Below, in pieces: positions 35,526 through 44,767 of a stretch of DNA of 64,000 bases (position 1 is the stretch's first letter; each line of letters begins with the position of its first letter). Source of the DNA: Fibrobacterales bacterium Fibro_02. Its GTDB lineage: Bacteria; Fibrobacterota; Fibrobacteria; Fibrobacterales; Fibrobacteraceae. Under the pieces are notes generated by a model. The model was not told the DNA's origin and searched no databases. It worked only from the letters and a program-made list of their open reading frames with translations. Location: positions 1 through 64,000 of the forward strand of contig LVAE01000008.1 in assembly GCA_001603905.1 (NCBI GenBank), read 5' to 3'. The position numbers and the translations under genes were made by a program.

Positions 35526-38339
35526 TTGTCCCGAATTTTGTTTATAGGTAGGTTTATTCTGCGCTTTCGCTGGCTGTTTTTATTTGCTGTGTTTGTAGGG
35601 CTTGCACAGGCCCAGCTTTTGGACATGTCCGAAATGTCCGAGAGCTATATGGTCGAAAATAAGATTCATAAGGTCAAGGTCGAAGGGACTGTCCACATGG
35701 ACGATCGTGCGGTGCTCAGCCGCATCGGCATTCGCGATGGGCAGAGCTATTCGCCGACGGCCCTTACCGAAAAGGTTCAGTCTTCGGTGGCTTCCTTGTA
35801 CAAGTCTGGGCTTTTTGACGACGTGACCGCCTGGATCGATTACGTGGGTGACGGCACCGATGTCGACCTCATTTTCAAGATTAAGGAACTTCCCGCGCTC
35901 GATACGGCCGTTTTCGAGGGTCCGGACGAGGTCTCGGAAGAAGACCTGAAACTGAAGACCCGCTTGATTCCGGGCCAGGTCTACAGCAAGAGCCAGCTGG
36001 AACGCGATCGTCAGGCCATTCTGGACTACTACCGCTCCGAGGGCTATTTGCTCGCCGAAGTGGGCTACCGTGAAACGCCGGTCGACGAAAACAAGAATTT
36101 GGTGACCTTCATTGTCCGCGAGGGCGAAAAGGTCAAGGTGCGCCAGTTCGATATCCAGGGGAACGACAACGTGCCCGCCGAAGATATTATGGAGCACATG
36201 GTCACGAAGCTCGACCAGTGGTGGGGCGGTGGCGAATTCAAGGAAAACATTTTCGAGGCGGACCGTGATACGGTGTTGAACGCCATCCGTCATTTTGGCT
36301 ACCTGGATGCGGAACTGACTGAATACAGCGCCGAATACCTGCCGGACTCCACTTGCCTGTTCTATCTGGGCCGGATGGTTCCGCTCGGCGAAAATCTGGA
36401 AGTCCTCTACAAACAGTTGAACCTTGCCCTGGGTGACTCCGCGACGGCCCTCTACAAGATGGCGGGTAAGCCGACCATGCAGGTAACCCACTTCTTCCGC
36501 AAGCATCGCGAAGTCGGCGAAATGCCTTGGGTGTCTAGACCTAAGGTGACGGTCAAGACCGAAGAAGACGCTTGGAACATGTTGAACGACCTGATCCGCT
36601 ACGAAAGTGCCCGCAAGGAATGGCTGGATATCGTGGACGGACGCAAGTGGAAGAACCCGAAGATTGATTCGCTCCGCAAGATCAAGAAACGCTCGACTTA
36701 CCAGGAAAAGCTCCTGGTTCGTTACATGATCGAAGATATGTTCCCGGCCTTGAACAAGTACGACAATATCAAGACCTCTAGCGCGATTTTGATCCATATC
36801 CACATGATCGAGGGCCGCAAGTACTACATGGGCAGTCTGCATTTCTCGGGTAACGAAGTGCTGAACGACAAGATGCTTGCCTACGCCTTCCGTCTTGACA
36901 GTGGCGAAGTCTTTGACCAGTATAAGTACGATGCCTCCCGCAAGGCGCTTCTGGATGCCTACCGCGAAGACGGCTACCTGTTCGCCCAGTACGAGGAAAC
37001 CCGTACCTTCGTGAACGACTCGGTGGTGAACCTCTCCTACAAGATGACCGAAGGCTTGCCGGCGCAGATCCACAAGGTGCATATCCACGGCAATACCAAG
37101 ACGAACGAAAAGGTCATCCGCCGCGAAGTCCGTCTGTATCCGGGCGATACCTACCGCCAGTCCTTGCTGGAACGTAGCTTCCGTGAAATTATGCAGCTGA
37201 ACTACTTCGACATGGTCGTCCCCGACATCAAGGTGGTGGGCGAGCAGGATGTGGACCTCGACTTTACCGTGCAGGAAAAGGAAGCGGGTACCGGCCAGTT
37301 CAGCTTGGGCGTGTCTTACAGCGAAAGCGACGGTATCGTGGGTACGGCGAGCGTGTCTATCCCGAACTGCTGTATGGGTGACGGCCAGGCCGCCTCGTTC
37401 AGCGTGGAATACGGTGCCGACAAGAAGAGTGCTTCCGTGAGTTTCCAGGAACCGTGGTTCCTCGACAAGCCGATTACCTTGGGTACGAGCCTCAGCTACT
37501 CCTGGTGGAATATGTCCAAGTACGATGACCCCGACATTACCCGTTACGGTGGTAGCGTCTACCTGGGTAAGCGCCTCAAGTGGCCCGATGACTACTTCTA
37601 CGGACAGATCGGTTACAGCTGGCTCATGAACAAGCAGGGCCCGAACATCGACGATAGTTACGTTGTCTATACCGGTGTGGAATCTGCCTTGAACTTCCGC
37701 TTGCTCCGCGACGACAAGAACCTGCCGCAGTTCCCGACCGACGGTTCCCGCTACGTGCTCGATGTGCAGTGGGCCGACGATGTCCTGTTCAGCGACTTTA
37801 GCTTCGTGAAGACCGAACTTACGATCAAGTGGTGGTTCCCGCTGTTCCGCGACCGCCTGACGATTGCGCTTACTAACCAGTACGGTGTGATCTTTGGTGA
37901 CCAGCTGCAGTACCGCACGCTCTATACCATGGGTGGCGTGATGGGCTACGAAGGCATGATGCGCGGTTACAGCTCGGGTTCTATCGGGTACCGCCGCTTG
38001 GGCCGCAGCTACCAGTACACGGGTGCTGAACTCCAGCTCGGTCTTGTGCCGCAGACCTTCTACTTGTTGCCGTTCTTCTTTGACGCCGGTAACGTGTTCG
38101 GTGAACGCTACAACCCGCGCACCAAGGTTCCGAAGCCGAGCAGGAGCCCGCTCAGCGAATGGGATCCGACGAGCCTCAAGAAGGATATCGGTTTCGGTTT
38201 CCGCGTGATTGTGCCGATGCTCGGTATTATCGGCTTCGACTTTGCCTGGCCCTTGGATGTGGGTGAAACCTATAGCGGTACGCAGCGTACCGAAGTCGGT
38301 GACATGCAGTTCAACTTCGTGATCGGCCAGGGATTCTAA
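35526..38339 (+). CDS. bamA: Outer membrane protein assembly factor BamA (Omp85)
   Basis: Repeated POTRA-like segments, C-terminal beta barrel (FSLGVSYSESDGIVGTAS...), position before ompH-like gene; TTG start presumed. Confidence 0.88.
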   Translation: MSRILFIGRFILRFRWLFLFAVFVGLAQAQLLDMSEMSESYMVENKIHKVKVEGTVHMDDRAVLSRIGIRDGQSYSPTALTEKVQSSVASLYKSGLFDDVTAWIDYVGDGTDVDLIFKIKELPALDTAVFEGPDEVSEEDLKLKTRLIPGQVYSKSQLERDRQAILDYYRSEGYLLAEVGYRETPVDENKNLVTFIVREGEKVKVRQFDIQGNDNVPAEDIMEHMVTKLDQWWGGGEFKENIFEADRDTVLNAIRHFGYLDAELTEYSAEYLPDSTCLFYLGRMVPLGENLEVLYKQLNLALGDSATALYKMAGKPTMQVTHFFRKHREVGEMPWVSRPKVTVKTEEDAWNMLNDLIRYESARKEWLDIVDGRKWKNPKIDSLRKIKKRSTYQEKLLVRYMIEDMFPALNKYDNIKTSSAILIHIHMIEGRKYYMGSLHFSGNEVLNDKMLAYAFRLDSGEVFDQYKYDASRKALLDAYREDGYLFAQYEETRTFVNDSVVNLSYKMTEGLPAQIHKVHIHGNTKTNEKVIRREVRLYPGDTYRQSLLERSFREIMQLNYFDMVVPDIKVVGEQDVDLDFTVQEKEAGTGQFSLGVSYSESDGIVGTASVSIPNCCMGDGQAASFSVEYGADKKSASVSFQEPWFLDKPITLGTSLSYSWWNMSKYDDPDITRYGGSVYLGKRLKWPDDYFYGQIGYSWLMNKQGPNIDDSYVVYTGVESALNFRLLRDDKNLPQFPTDGSRYVLDVQWADDVLFSDFSFVKTELTIKWWFPLFRDRLTIALTNQYGVIFGDQLQYRTLYTMGGVMGYEGMMRGYSSGSIGYRRLGRSYQYTGAELQLGLVPQTFYLLPFFFDAGNVFGERYNPRTKVPKPSRSPLSEWDPTSLKKDIGFGFRVIVPMLGIIGFDFAWPLDVGETYSGTQRTEVGDMQFNFVIGQGF

Positions 38340-38348
38340 GGAGGCTTT

Positions 38349-38864
38349 ATGCTTAAACGTCTGCTGATGGTTCTGGTACTTGCTTTTGCGACCGTCTCGT
38401 TTGCCGAAGACGGGCTCCGCATTGCGCATGTGGATTCCAAGCTGATCTTTGACGGTTACAAGGGCACCAAGAAGGCCCAGGAAGAATATGACCGCCAGGT
38501 GGCCAAGTGGGAACAGCAGGGCAACCTGTTGCAGAAGGAACTTGCCGCTATCAAGGAAAAGCTCGACAAGCAGGTGCTCATGCTCAGCGACGAAAAGAAG
38601 AATGAGCTCGAAGCCGAGTACAACAAGAAGGACCTTGAACTCAAGACCTTTATCGACCGCGTGTACGGCCGTAAGGGCGAGCTGATTTCTGAAAACGAGA
38701 AGGTGAGTGCCCCGATTATCCAGCTGATCCGCAAGGCAATCAACGAAATCGCCCTGCAGGAAGGCTATGACATGGTGGTGGACCGTGCGACCGGTGCCGT
38801 CGTGTTCTGGAAAAAGGAAAACGACCTTACGCAGAAGGTGCTGGACTACCTGAACAACAGGTAG
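38349..38864 (+). CDS. OmpH/Skp-family periplasmic chaperone
   Basis: Signal peptide, IAHVDSKLIFDGYKGTKKAQEEYDRQVAKWEQQ coiled coil, downstream of bamA. Confidence 0.85.
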   Translation: MLKRLLMVLVLAFATVSFAEDGLRIAHVDSKLIFDGYKGTKKAQEEYDRQVAKWEQQGNLLQKELAAIKEKLDKQVLMLSDEKKNELEAEYNKKDLELKTFIDRVYGRKGELISENEKVSAPIIQLIRKAINEIALQEGYDMVVDRATGAVVFWKKENDLTQKVLDYLNNR

Positions 38865-38885
38865 TTGTTGCGTATTTAAATTTCG

Positions 38886-38970
38886 TCATCCTGGATTCCG
38901 TTGCTACGCTCCAGAAAGACGTTCCTCGAAACTGTCATCCTGGAACCACGGAGTGGTGACGGGATTCAGA
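38886..38970. repeat. Short dispersed repeats (GTCATCCTGGA...GGGATTCAG type), two partial units
   Basis: GTCATCCTGGATTCCG... and GTCATCCTGGAACCACGGAGTGGTGACGGGATTCAG. Confidence 0.5.
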
Positions 38971-38979
38971 GCTGAAATT

Positions 38980-40197
38980 CTACTTGAACTTCCAGAATTT
39001 ATAGAGATACTTTGTTGTTTGAATGGGCGTCTTCAAGAAGGCGCTCTTCTTGTATCCGCTCAAGGCGAATCCCTGCAGCACCTTGTAGAGCCCGACCTGG
39101 TCTTCGCGGTTCAGAGCGAGCAGGAACCTGCGGAACTTGTATTCAAAGTCGTGCATCTTGCCAAAGTAGCTGTAGCAGCGGTTTTCGTACTGCTTCAGGA
39201 AATTGCGGCTGAGGCTAGCGGCTTCGCCGGAGGTTGCCTTGAGGCCTTGGTCAACGTATTCTGCACAGAATCGGCCCGCCCGCATCGCGGCAGCGATGCC
39301 ACCACCCGTGAGCGGGTTGGTGTGGTGGGCGGCGTCGCCCACCAGGGCGAAGCGGTCTAAAGTGTATTCCTTAAGGGTGCTGGAAACCGGCACCATTCCA
39401 CCGACGGTGTGGTTGATTTTTGCACCGGGGAAAAGCTTTTCGAGCCATTCCAGGGTGACTTCGAGGATGTTTCCGCTATGCTTCCCTGCGGCGAGGAATC
39501 CTGCGCCGAAGTTCGTGACGTTCGATTTCTGCTTCGGGAAACTCCAGATGTATCCGTCGTTGATAAAGTCGTGGCCCTGCCAGAAGGTGAGATAGTCGGG
39601 TTTGGTCAAGAGCCCTTGCACCTGGATGTCGACGCCGGTGCAGGTCTCGCGCGGATTCTGGACGCTGTTGAGTCCGACCATGCGGCCGATGCGGCTTTCG
39701 ACACCGTCAGCGGCGATGACCATCTTCGCAAAGATTTCCTGCGTACCGGTTTCGGTGACAGAGCCGTCTCCGTTGCCCTTTCCGAGGACGACGCGGACCA
39801 TTCGCCTGTCGCCCTCGACTTCGCCTACGAATTCGGCGCGGGCGCAAGTTTCAACCTGGGCCCCGTCGTCAGTCGCGAGCTTCGCAAGCCACGGGTCAAA
39901 AATTTCGCGGTTCAGCATGATGCCCGTGTTCGGCTTCGGAACTTCGATGTTCACGCCGTTCGGGCCGTAAATGTAAAGGCCGTTGATAATGCTTTCGATA
40001 CAGCTTTCGTCAATCGGACCGTAAGTCTGCAAGTCGGCGAGTGTGGTACTTGCCTCGCCGCAACGTACCGGGAAACCGATGCGTTCGCGTTTCTCGAGGA
40101 GCAGCACCTTGTGCCCCGCCCGTGCGAGGTTCCTGGCCGCAACGGATCCACCGGGGCCAGCGCCAATCACCACGACATCATACTGGGAATCAAGCAT
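38980..40197 (-). CDS. Geranylgeranyl reductase-like FAD-dependent oxidoreductase
   Basis: DVVVIGAGPGGSVAARNLARAGHKVLLLEKRERIGFPVRCGE; VGDAAHHTNPLTGGGIAAAMRAG. Confidence 0.88.
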   Translation of the reverse strand: MLDSQYDVVVIGAGPGGSVAARNLARAGHKVLLLEKRERIGFPVRCGEASTTLADLQTYGPIDESCIESIINGLYIYGPNGVNIEVPKPNTGIMLNREIFDPWLAKLATDDGAQVETCARAEFVGEVEGDRRMVRVVLGKGNGDGSVTETGTQEIFAKMVIAADGVESRIGRMVGLNSVQNPRETCTGVDIQVQGLLTKPDYLTFWQGHDFINDGYIWSFPKQKSNVTNFGAGFLAAGKHSGNILEVTLEWLEKLFPGAKINHTVGGMVPVSSTLKEYTLDRFALVGDAAHHTNPLTGGGIAAAMRAGRFCAEYVDQGLKATSGEAASLSRNFLKQYENRCYSYFGKMHDFEYKFRRFLLALNREDQVGLYKVLQGFALSGYKKSAFLKTPIQTTKYLYKFWKFK

Positions 40198-40381
40198 CGT
40201 TCACCTCCAAAAGCTTCAGCGCACCGACGGGGCACGCCTTGACGCAAATGCCGCACTTGATGCATTTCTCGGAGTCAATCTGTAAGTCAAGCCCGTACAT
40301 GTCGAGCGCCATCTTGGGGCAAATGCCCACGCACCCGGCGCAGGCAAGACAAACCTTTCTGTCGTGAACGAGATTCTTCAT
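40190..40381 (-). CDS. 4Fe-4S ferredoxin-like protein
   Basis: CLACAGCVGICP and CIKCGICVKACPVGAL, overlaps the reductase start. Confidence 0.88.
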   Translation of the reverse strand: MKNLVHDRKVCLACAGCVGICPKMALDMYGLDLQIDSEKCIKCGICVKACPVGALKLLEVNDA

Positions 40382-40399
40382 TAAAGAAGAATATAGAAA

Positions 40400-42088
40400 T
40401 TAATATACCACTTCGCCAGTCAGGCGCTTCTGGAAGTCGTCGTGGACAAGCGGCTTGTCGAAGAGGAACCCCTGCACATTGTTGCACTGGATGCTCTTGA
40501 GGTATTCCGCCTGGGTCTCGGTTTCGACACCTTCGGCGATGATTTCCTTGTTGAGCTCGTTGGCCATCTTCACCACGTTGCGGACAATGACATCGTCCTT
40601 GGAATTGGGGGTGCCGACATGATCCAGGAGCGACTTGTCGAGCTTGATGGTGGTGATGTTGTAGTCCTTGAGCACGTTCAGCGTGGAATATCCGGTGCCG
40701 AAGTCGTCGATGGATACGGCAATACCGTTTTCGGCCATCGCGTTCACGAACTTCATCATGGCGGCGTTGTCATCGAAATCGGCAGATTCGGTCAGTTCCA
40801 CTTCGACGTACTTGCTTGGCACGTTGTGCTTGCGTACAATGCTCAAGACGTTGTTGGCTAGTTCGGGATTGCGCAAATGGAGCTTCGAGAAGTTGGCCGA
40901 AATGCGGTGCGGCTCGATGCCAGCGTCAAGCCACTGGCGAATGTCGGCGCAGGTTGTCTCGAAAACGTAGAAGTCCAGGTCGCAGATGGTGCCTTCGCGT
41001 TCCAGAATAGGAATGAAGTCCATCGGCGGGACGATTGTCTTGTGGCGAATCCAGCGGACAAGCGCTTCGGCGCCCATAAGTTTCCTGGTGAGCAGGTCGA
41101 CCTTGGGCTGGTAGAAGACCACGAATTCCTTGTTGCGGATGGCATTGTGGAATTCGTTCGAAATTTCCTTCTGGTGCATCGCGCGGACAAGCATTTCCTT
41201 GGAGAAAAAGACGACATCGCGTGTCTTGATGGCCCTTGCGGCCTGCAGCGACATAGCAGCGTTGTTCAGCGCGTCGTGGATTTCGACTTTGTCTTCGATG
41301 GGGTAGACGCCCATGCGCGCCTGGATGCGAATATTCACGGGCTTGGGACCCTGGCCAAGAGTCATTTCGCAGTTGCTGAACTGGGAAATGAATTCTTCCT
41401 GATGCTCCTTCTTGGTGAGAACGAAAAAGTTGTCACCGCCGAGTCGTGCAACGATTTCCTTATCGTTGATGAACTGGGAAATCTTGTTGACGTACATCTT
41501 GAGGGCGAGGTCGCCCTGCTGGCTGCTCGTCGACTTGTTGACGTACTTGAAATTCTTCAGGTTAATAAAGTAGGCGGTGTAATCTGCGAGGTTTCCGCCG
41601 ATGACCTGCTGGCAGAACATGAAGATGCCTGCCTGGTTGTAGGCCCCGGTCATGGGGTCGGAAATGGCTGCCTTGCGGGTATTTCCGATCAGGTGGGCTC
41701 GTCCGGAGAGGATGAAAAAGTCCCAGCTGAGCAGCTGCACGAGCTGCTTTTCGTTGTCGGTGAAGCTGTGGCCGTCTACCGGGTGGGCCTGGAACGTAAA
41801 GGATCCCTGCTCGCCGGTACTTATGGTTTCCGAGAAGTCGGTCGTGGACGGGATGGTCGGGAGCCTGGCTGTGTCGTGGTAGGCCGTGAATTCGCCCGAA
41901 ATTCCGTTGGGGGCGAACTGGCTTACGGGGACATAGTAAATGCAGTGGATGTAGCCGATGTTTGCTTGGAGGGCAAGGTTTACGACGTTTCTTGCCATGA
42001 TGCCGAATATTTCATCTGTACTATAGATAGATCCAAGGAGCTTGGACCTAAAGTCAAGATACATATCGTTCCACAGTGAAATATCCAT
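40400..42088 (-). CDS. GGDEF/EAL domain protein (degenerate GGDNF motif)
   Basis: VARLGGDNFFVLTKKE; FYQPKVDLLTRKLMGAEALVRW; DDFGTGYSTLNVLKDYNITTIKLDKSL; VEGVETETQ. Confidence 0.9.
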   Translation of the reverse strand: MDISLWNDMYLDFRSKLLGSIYSTDEIFGIMARNVVNLALQANIGYIHCIYYVPVSQFAPNGISGEFTAYHDTARLPTIPSTTDFSETISTGEQGSFTFQAHPVDGHSFTDNEKQLVQLLSWDFFILSGRAHLIGNTRKAAISDPMTGAYNQAGIFMFCQQVIGGNLADYTAYFINLKNFKYVNKSTSSQQGDLALKMYVNKISQFINDKEIVARLGGDNFFVLTKKEHQEEFISQFSNCEMTLGQGPKPVNIRIQARMGVYPIEDKVEIHDALNNAAMSLQAARAIKTRDVVFFSKEMLVRAMHQKEISNEFHNAIRNKEFVVFYQPKVDLLTRKLMGAEALVRWIRHKTIVPPMDFIPILEREGTICDLDFYVFETTCADIRQWLDAGIEPHRISANFSKLHLRNPELANNVLSIVRKHNVPSKYVEVELTESADFDDNAAMMKFVNAMAENGIAVSIDDFGTGYSTLNVLKDYNITTIKLDKSLLDHVGTPNSKDDVIVRNVVKMANELNKEIIAEGVETETQAEYLKSIQCNNVQGFLFDKPLVHDDFQKRLTGEVVY

Positions 42089-42318
42089 TACATCCTCAAT
42101 ATACCAAAACGGTGCCAAATTTACAAAAATATTACAATAAATGCAAGCGAGTTTTACAATAATATGCAAAAAATCACTAGTTTTTTAGCCTTGTCTAATT
42201 TGAACCCAAGTGGGTATGGAAGACTCCGTTTAGAAAGTCCTCTTTCCTCCTGTAGACTTCCTGCGTGCTGCATTCTAAAATTCTATCTTTACCGCCGCAT
42301 TTAAAGAGGTAACCTCCT

Positions 42319-42954
42319 ATGAGTAATGAGGCAGAAAAGCCGAATTTCATTACGACCTCTCTTGACTTTCTGGTCAACTGGGGCCGAACGAACTCCCTGT
42401 GGCCGTTCCCTTATGGAACTGCCTGCTGTGCAATCGAATTTATGAGTACCGAAGTGGGCCGCTACGACTTGTCCCGTATCGGGTCTGAATACGTGCGTTT
42501 TACGCCGCGTCAGTCCGATGTGCTGCTCGTGGCCGGAACCATTTCCTATAAGCAGGCGCCGATCCTGAAGCGCATGTACGAACAGATGGCCGAACCCCGT
42601 TGGGTGATCGCCATGGGCGCATGTGCAAGTTCGGGCGGTTTCTATGACTGCTACTGCACCGTGCCGGGTATCGACCATATCATCCCGGTGGACGTGTATA
42701 TCGGTGGTTGCCCCTCCCGTCCGGAAGCGTTCTTCGAGGCCATGTTTGACCTCCAGAAGAAGATCAAGGATGAGTCCTACATGAAACAGCGTGCCGAACG
42801 CGTGAAGGACCAGCTCGAAATGATCAAGGCGAAGACCGAACAGGCTAAGGCGGAAGCCCGTGAATTTGCTCGTGAAAAGCGCGAGGAACTCAAGGAATTT
42901 GTGGCCGAAAAAGAACAGAAACTTGTGAAGAAGGCCCAGTTCTGGAAGGAGTAA
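42319..42954 (+). CDS. nuoB: NADH-quinone oxidoreductase subunit B with C-terminal coiled-coil extension
   Basis: NSLWPFPYGTACCAIEFMST; VDVYIGGCPSRPEA; extra charged ~60 aa C-terminus. Confidence 0.93.
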   Translation: MSNEAEKPNFITTSLDFLVNWGRTNSLWPFPYGTACCAIEFMSTEVGRYDLSRIGSEYVRFTPRQSDVLLVAGTISYKQAPILKRMYEQMAEPRWVIAMGACASSGGFYDCYCTVPGIDHIIPVDVYIGGCPSRPEAFFEAMFDLQKKIKDESYMKQRAERVKDQLEMIKAKTEQAKAEAREFAREKREELKEFVAEKEQKLVKKAQFWKE

Positions 42955-43577
42955 TGATGGAAGCCAATGAAATGACTTTTGCAGAAACGGTCGTTTCTGT
43001 CCTCACCTCCAAGTTTGGTGGCACAAAGGACAATGCGGCCAAGTGGGACGCCTGCGTGGTGGTCCCGAAGGAATACCTGCACAATGCGGTTGAATTCCTG
43101 AAGAACGATGCCTCGATGCAGATGGACATGCTCCTCGACCTCGCCGGTATCGACTACCTGACTTATCCGAACCATGAAGGACCTCGTTTTGCGGTCTCTT
43201 ATGCATTCAAGAGCACCAAGAATCCGGGCCGCCGCGTCCGTCTTAAGGTGCTGGTCAGCGAAGCCGACCTGAACGTGCCGACAATTACTGATCTGTACGC
43301 AAGTGCCAACTGGCTTGAACGCGAAGTCTATGACCAGTTTGGTCTCGTGTTCACGGGCCATCCGGACCTGCGCCGCATTTTGAACCATGTTGAATTTGTG
43401 GGCCATCCGCTCCGCAAGGATTACCCTGCCCAGAAGCGCCAGTGGCTCTCGACGACCGACTTCCTGGTTCCGGAACTCGAAAAGCGTCTGGAAGACAAGG
43501 GCTACAAGGTGATCCAGCGCTCCAAGGAAATCATGCCTGTCGAAGAAGAATATCTTGAAGGGAGTATCAGAGAATGA
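42954..43577 (+). CDS. nuoC: NADH-quinone oxidoreductase subunit C
   Basis: ADLNVPTITDLYASANWLEREVYDQFGLVFTGHPDLRRIL. Confidence 0.93.
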   Translation: MMEANEMTFAETVVSVLTSKFGGTKDNAAKWDACVVVPKEYLHNAVEFLKNDASMQMDMLLDLAGIDYLTYPNHEGPRFAVSYAFKSTKNPGRRVRLKVLVSEADLNVPTITDLYASANWLEREVYDQFGLVFTGHPDLRRILNHVEFVGHPLRKDYPAQKRQWLSTTDFLVPELEKRLEDKGYKVIQRSKEIMPVEEEYLEGSIRE

Positions 43578-44767
43578 TCGTACTTGACCCGAATGGCGAA
43601 AAGATGAACCTGATGGCCCTGAACGTGGGCCCGACGCATCCGGCGACTCACCACTGCGTGCGCCTGCTGGCTGCCCTCGATGGCGAAACCATCGTGGCCG
43701 GTGTCCATGAAATTGGCTTTATGCACCGCGGCTTTGAAAAGATGGTCGAACGCGGCACCTGGCAGCAGGTAATCCCGTACACCGACCGCTTGAACTACTG
43801 CTCTGCAATGATGAACAACATTGCATTCTGCCGCGCAGTCGAAAACATGTACGGTATCGAAATCCCGGAACGCACCAAGGTGCTCCGCGTGATTGTGAAT
43901 GAACTCTCCCGTATCAACGACCACTTTATTTGCGTCGCTGCAGCTTTCCAGGACTTGGGCGGTACGACTCCGTTCATGTACGCCTTTAACCCGCGTGAAG
44001 AAATCATGCTGATTTGGGAAAAGCTCACGGGCGCACGCCTTACGAACAGCTTTGCCCGTATCGGTGGCCTCTACCGCGACAGCTACGACGGCTTCGAAAA
44101 CGACGTGCTCGCCGCTTGTAAGTCGGTGGAAAAGGCCCTCAAGGACCTGCACGCCTGCTTGGACCGTAACCGTATCTTCCTCGACCGTACCGTGGGTGTC
44201 GGCAAGATTTCTGCCGAACGTGCCATCAGCTACGGCTGGACCGGTCCGTGTCTCCGTGCGACGGGTGTCGAAAGCGACCTCCGCAAGGACGAACCTTACT
44301 ATGACTACGAAACCTACGACTGGGAAGTCGTGGTCGGCACGCAGGGCGACGCCAACGACCGTCTGCAGGTGCGCCTTGCCGAAATCGAAGAATCTGTGAA
44401 GATTGTGCGCCAGGCCCTGAAGCGCCTCGCTCCGGGCCCGGTCGACATTGTCGACCCGCGCATCCGCGTGCCTGCGCACAAGCTTGCCTACCAGGACATG
44501 GAAGCCCTTATCGGCCGCTTCAAGAGCGTGTACGAAGGCATCCGCGTGCCCGAAGGCGAATACTACTGCGCAAGCGAATGCGCGAACGGCGAACTCGGCT
44601 TCACCATCGTCTCTGATGGTTCTGGCCACCCGTACCGCATCAAGGTGCGTTCACCTTCGTTTGCCCACGTTTCTGCGTTTAACGAACTCGTCGAAGGCCT
44701 GACCCTTGCCGACTCCATGGCAACGCTCCCTGGCCTCAACATGATTGCAGGAGAACTTGACCGATGA
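43574..44767 (+). CDS. nuoD: NADH-quinone oxidoreductase subunit D
   Basis: LNVGPTHPATHHCVRLLAALDGETIV..GFMHRGFEKM; C-terminal LPGLNMIAGELDR. Confidence 0.95.
   Translation: MIVLDPNGEKMNLMALNVGPTHPATHHCVRLLAALDGETIVAGVHEIGFMHRGFEKMVERGTWQQVIPYTDRLNYCSAMMNNIAFCRAVENMYGIEIPERTKVLRVIVNELSRINDHFICVAAAFQDLGGTTPFMYAFNPREEIMLIWEKLTGARLTNSFARIGGLYRDSYDGFENDVLAACKSVEKALKDLHACLDRNRIFLDRTVGVGKISAERAISYGWTGPCLRATGVESDLRKDEPYYDYETYDWEVVVGTQGDANDRLQVRLAEIEESVKIVRQALKRLAPGPVDIVDPRIRVPAHKLAYQDMEALIGRFKSVYEGIRVPEGEYYCASECANGELGFTIVSDGSGHPYRIKVRSPSFAHVSAFNELVEGLTLADSMATLPGLNMIAGELDR

Noticed and set aside
35580-38429. 949-aa minus-strand ORF opposite bamA (and similar long antisense ORFs at 59440-62238, 51606-53579, 53573-55372, 47026-48537, 43502-44629)
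   Set aside because: Shadow ORFs produced by biased codon usage on the opposite strand of well-supported genes; no recognisable domains, His/Arg/Glu-skewed compositions.
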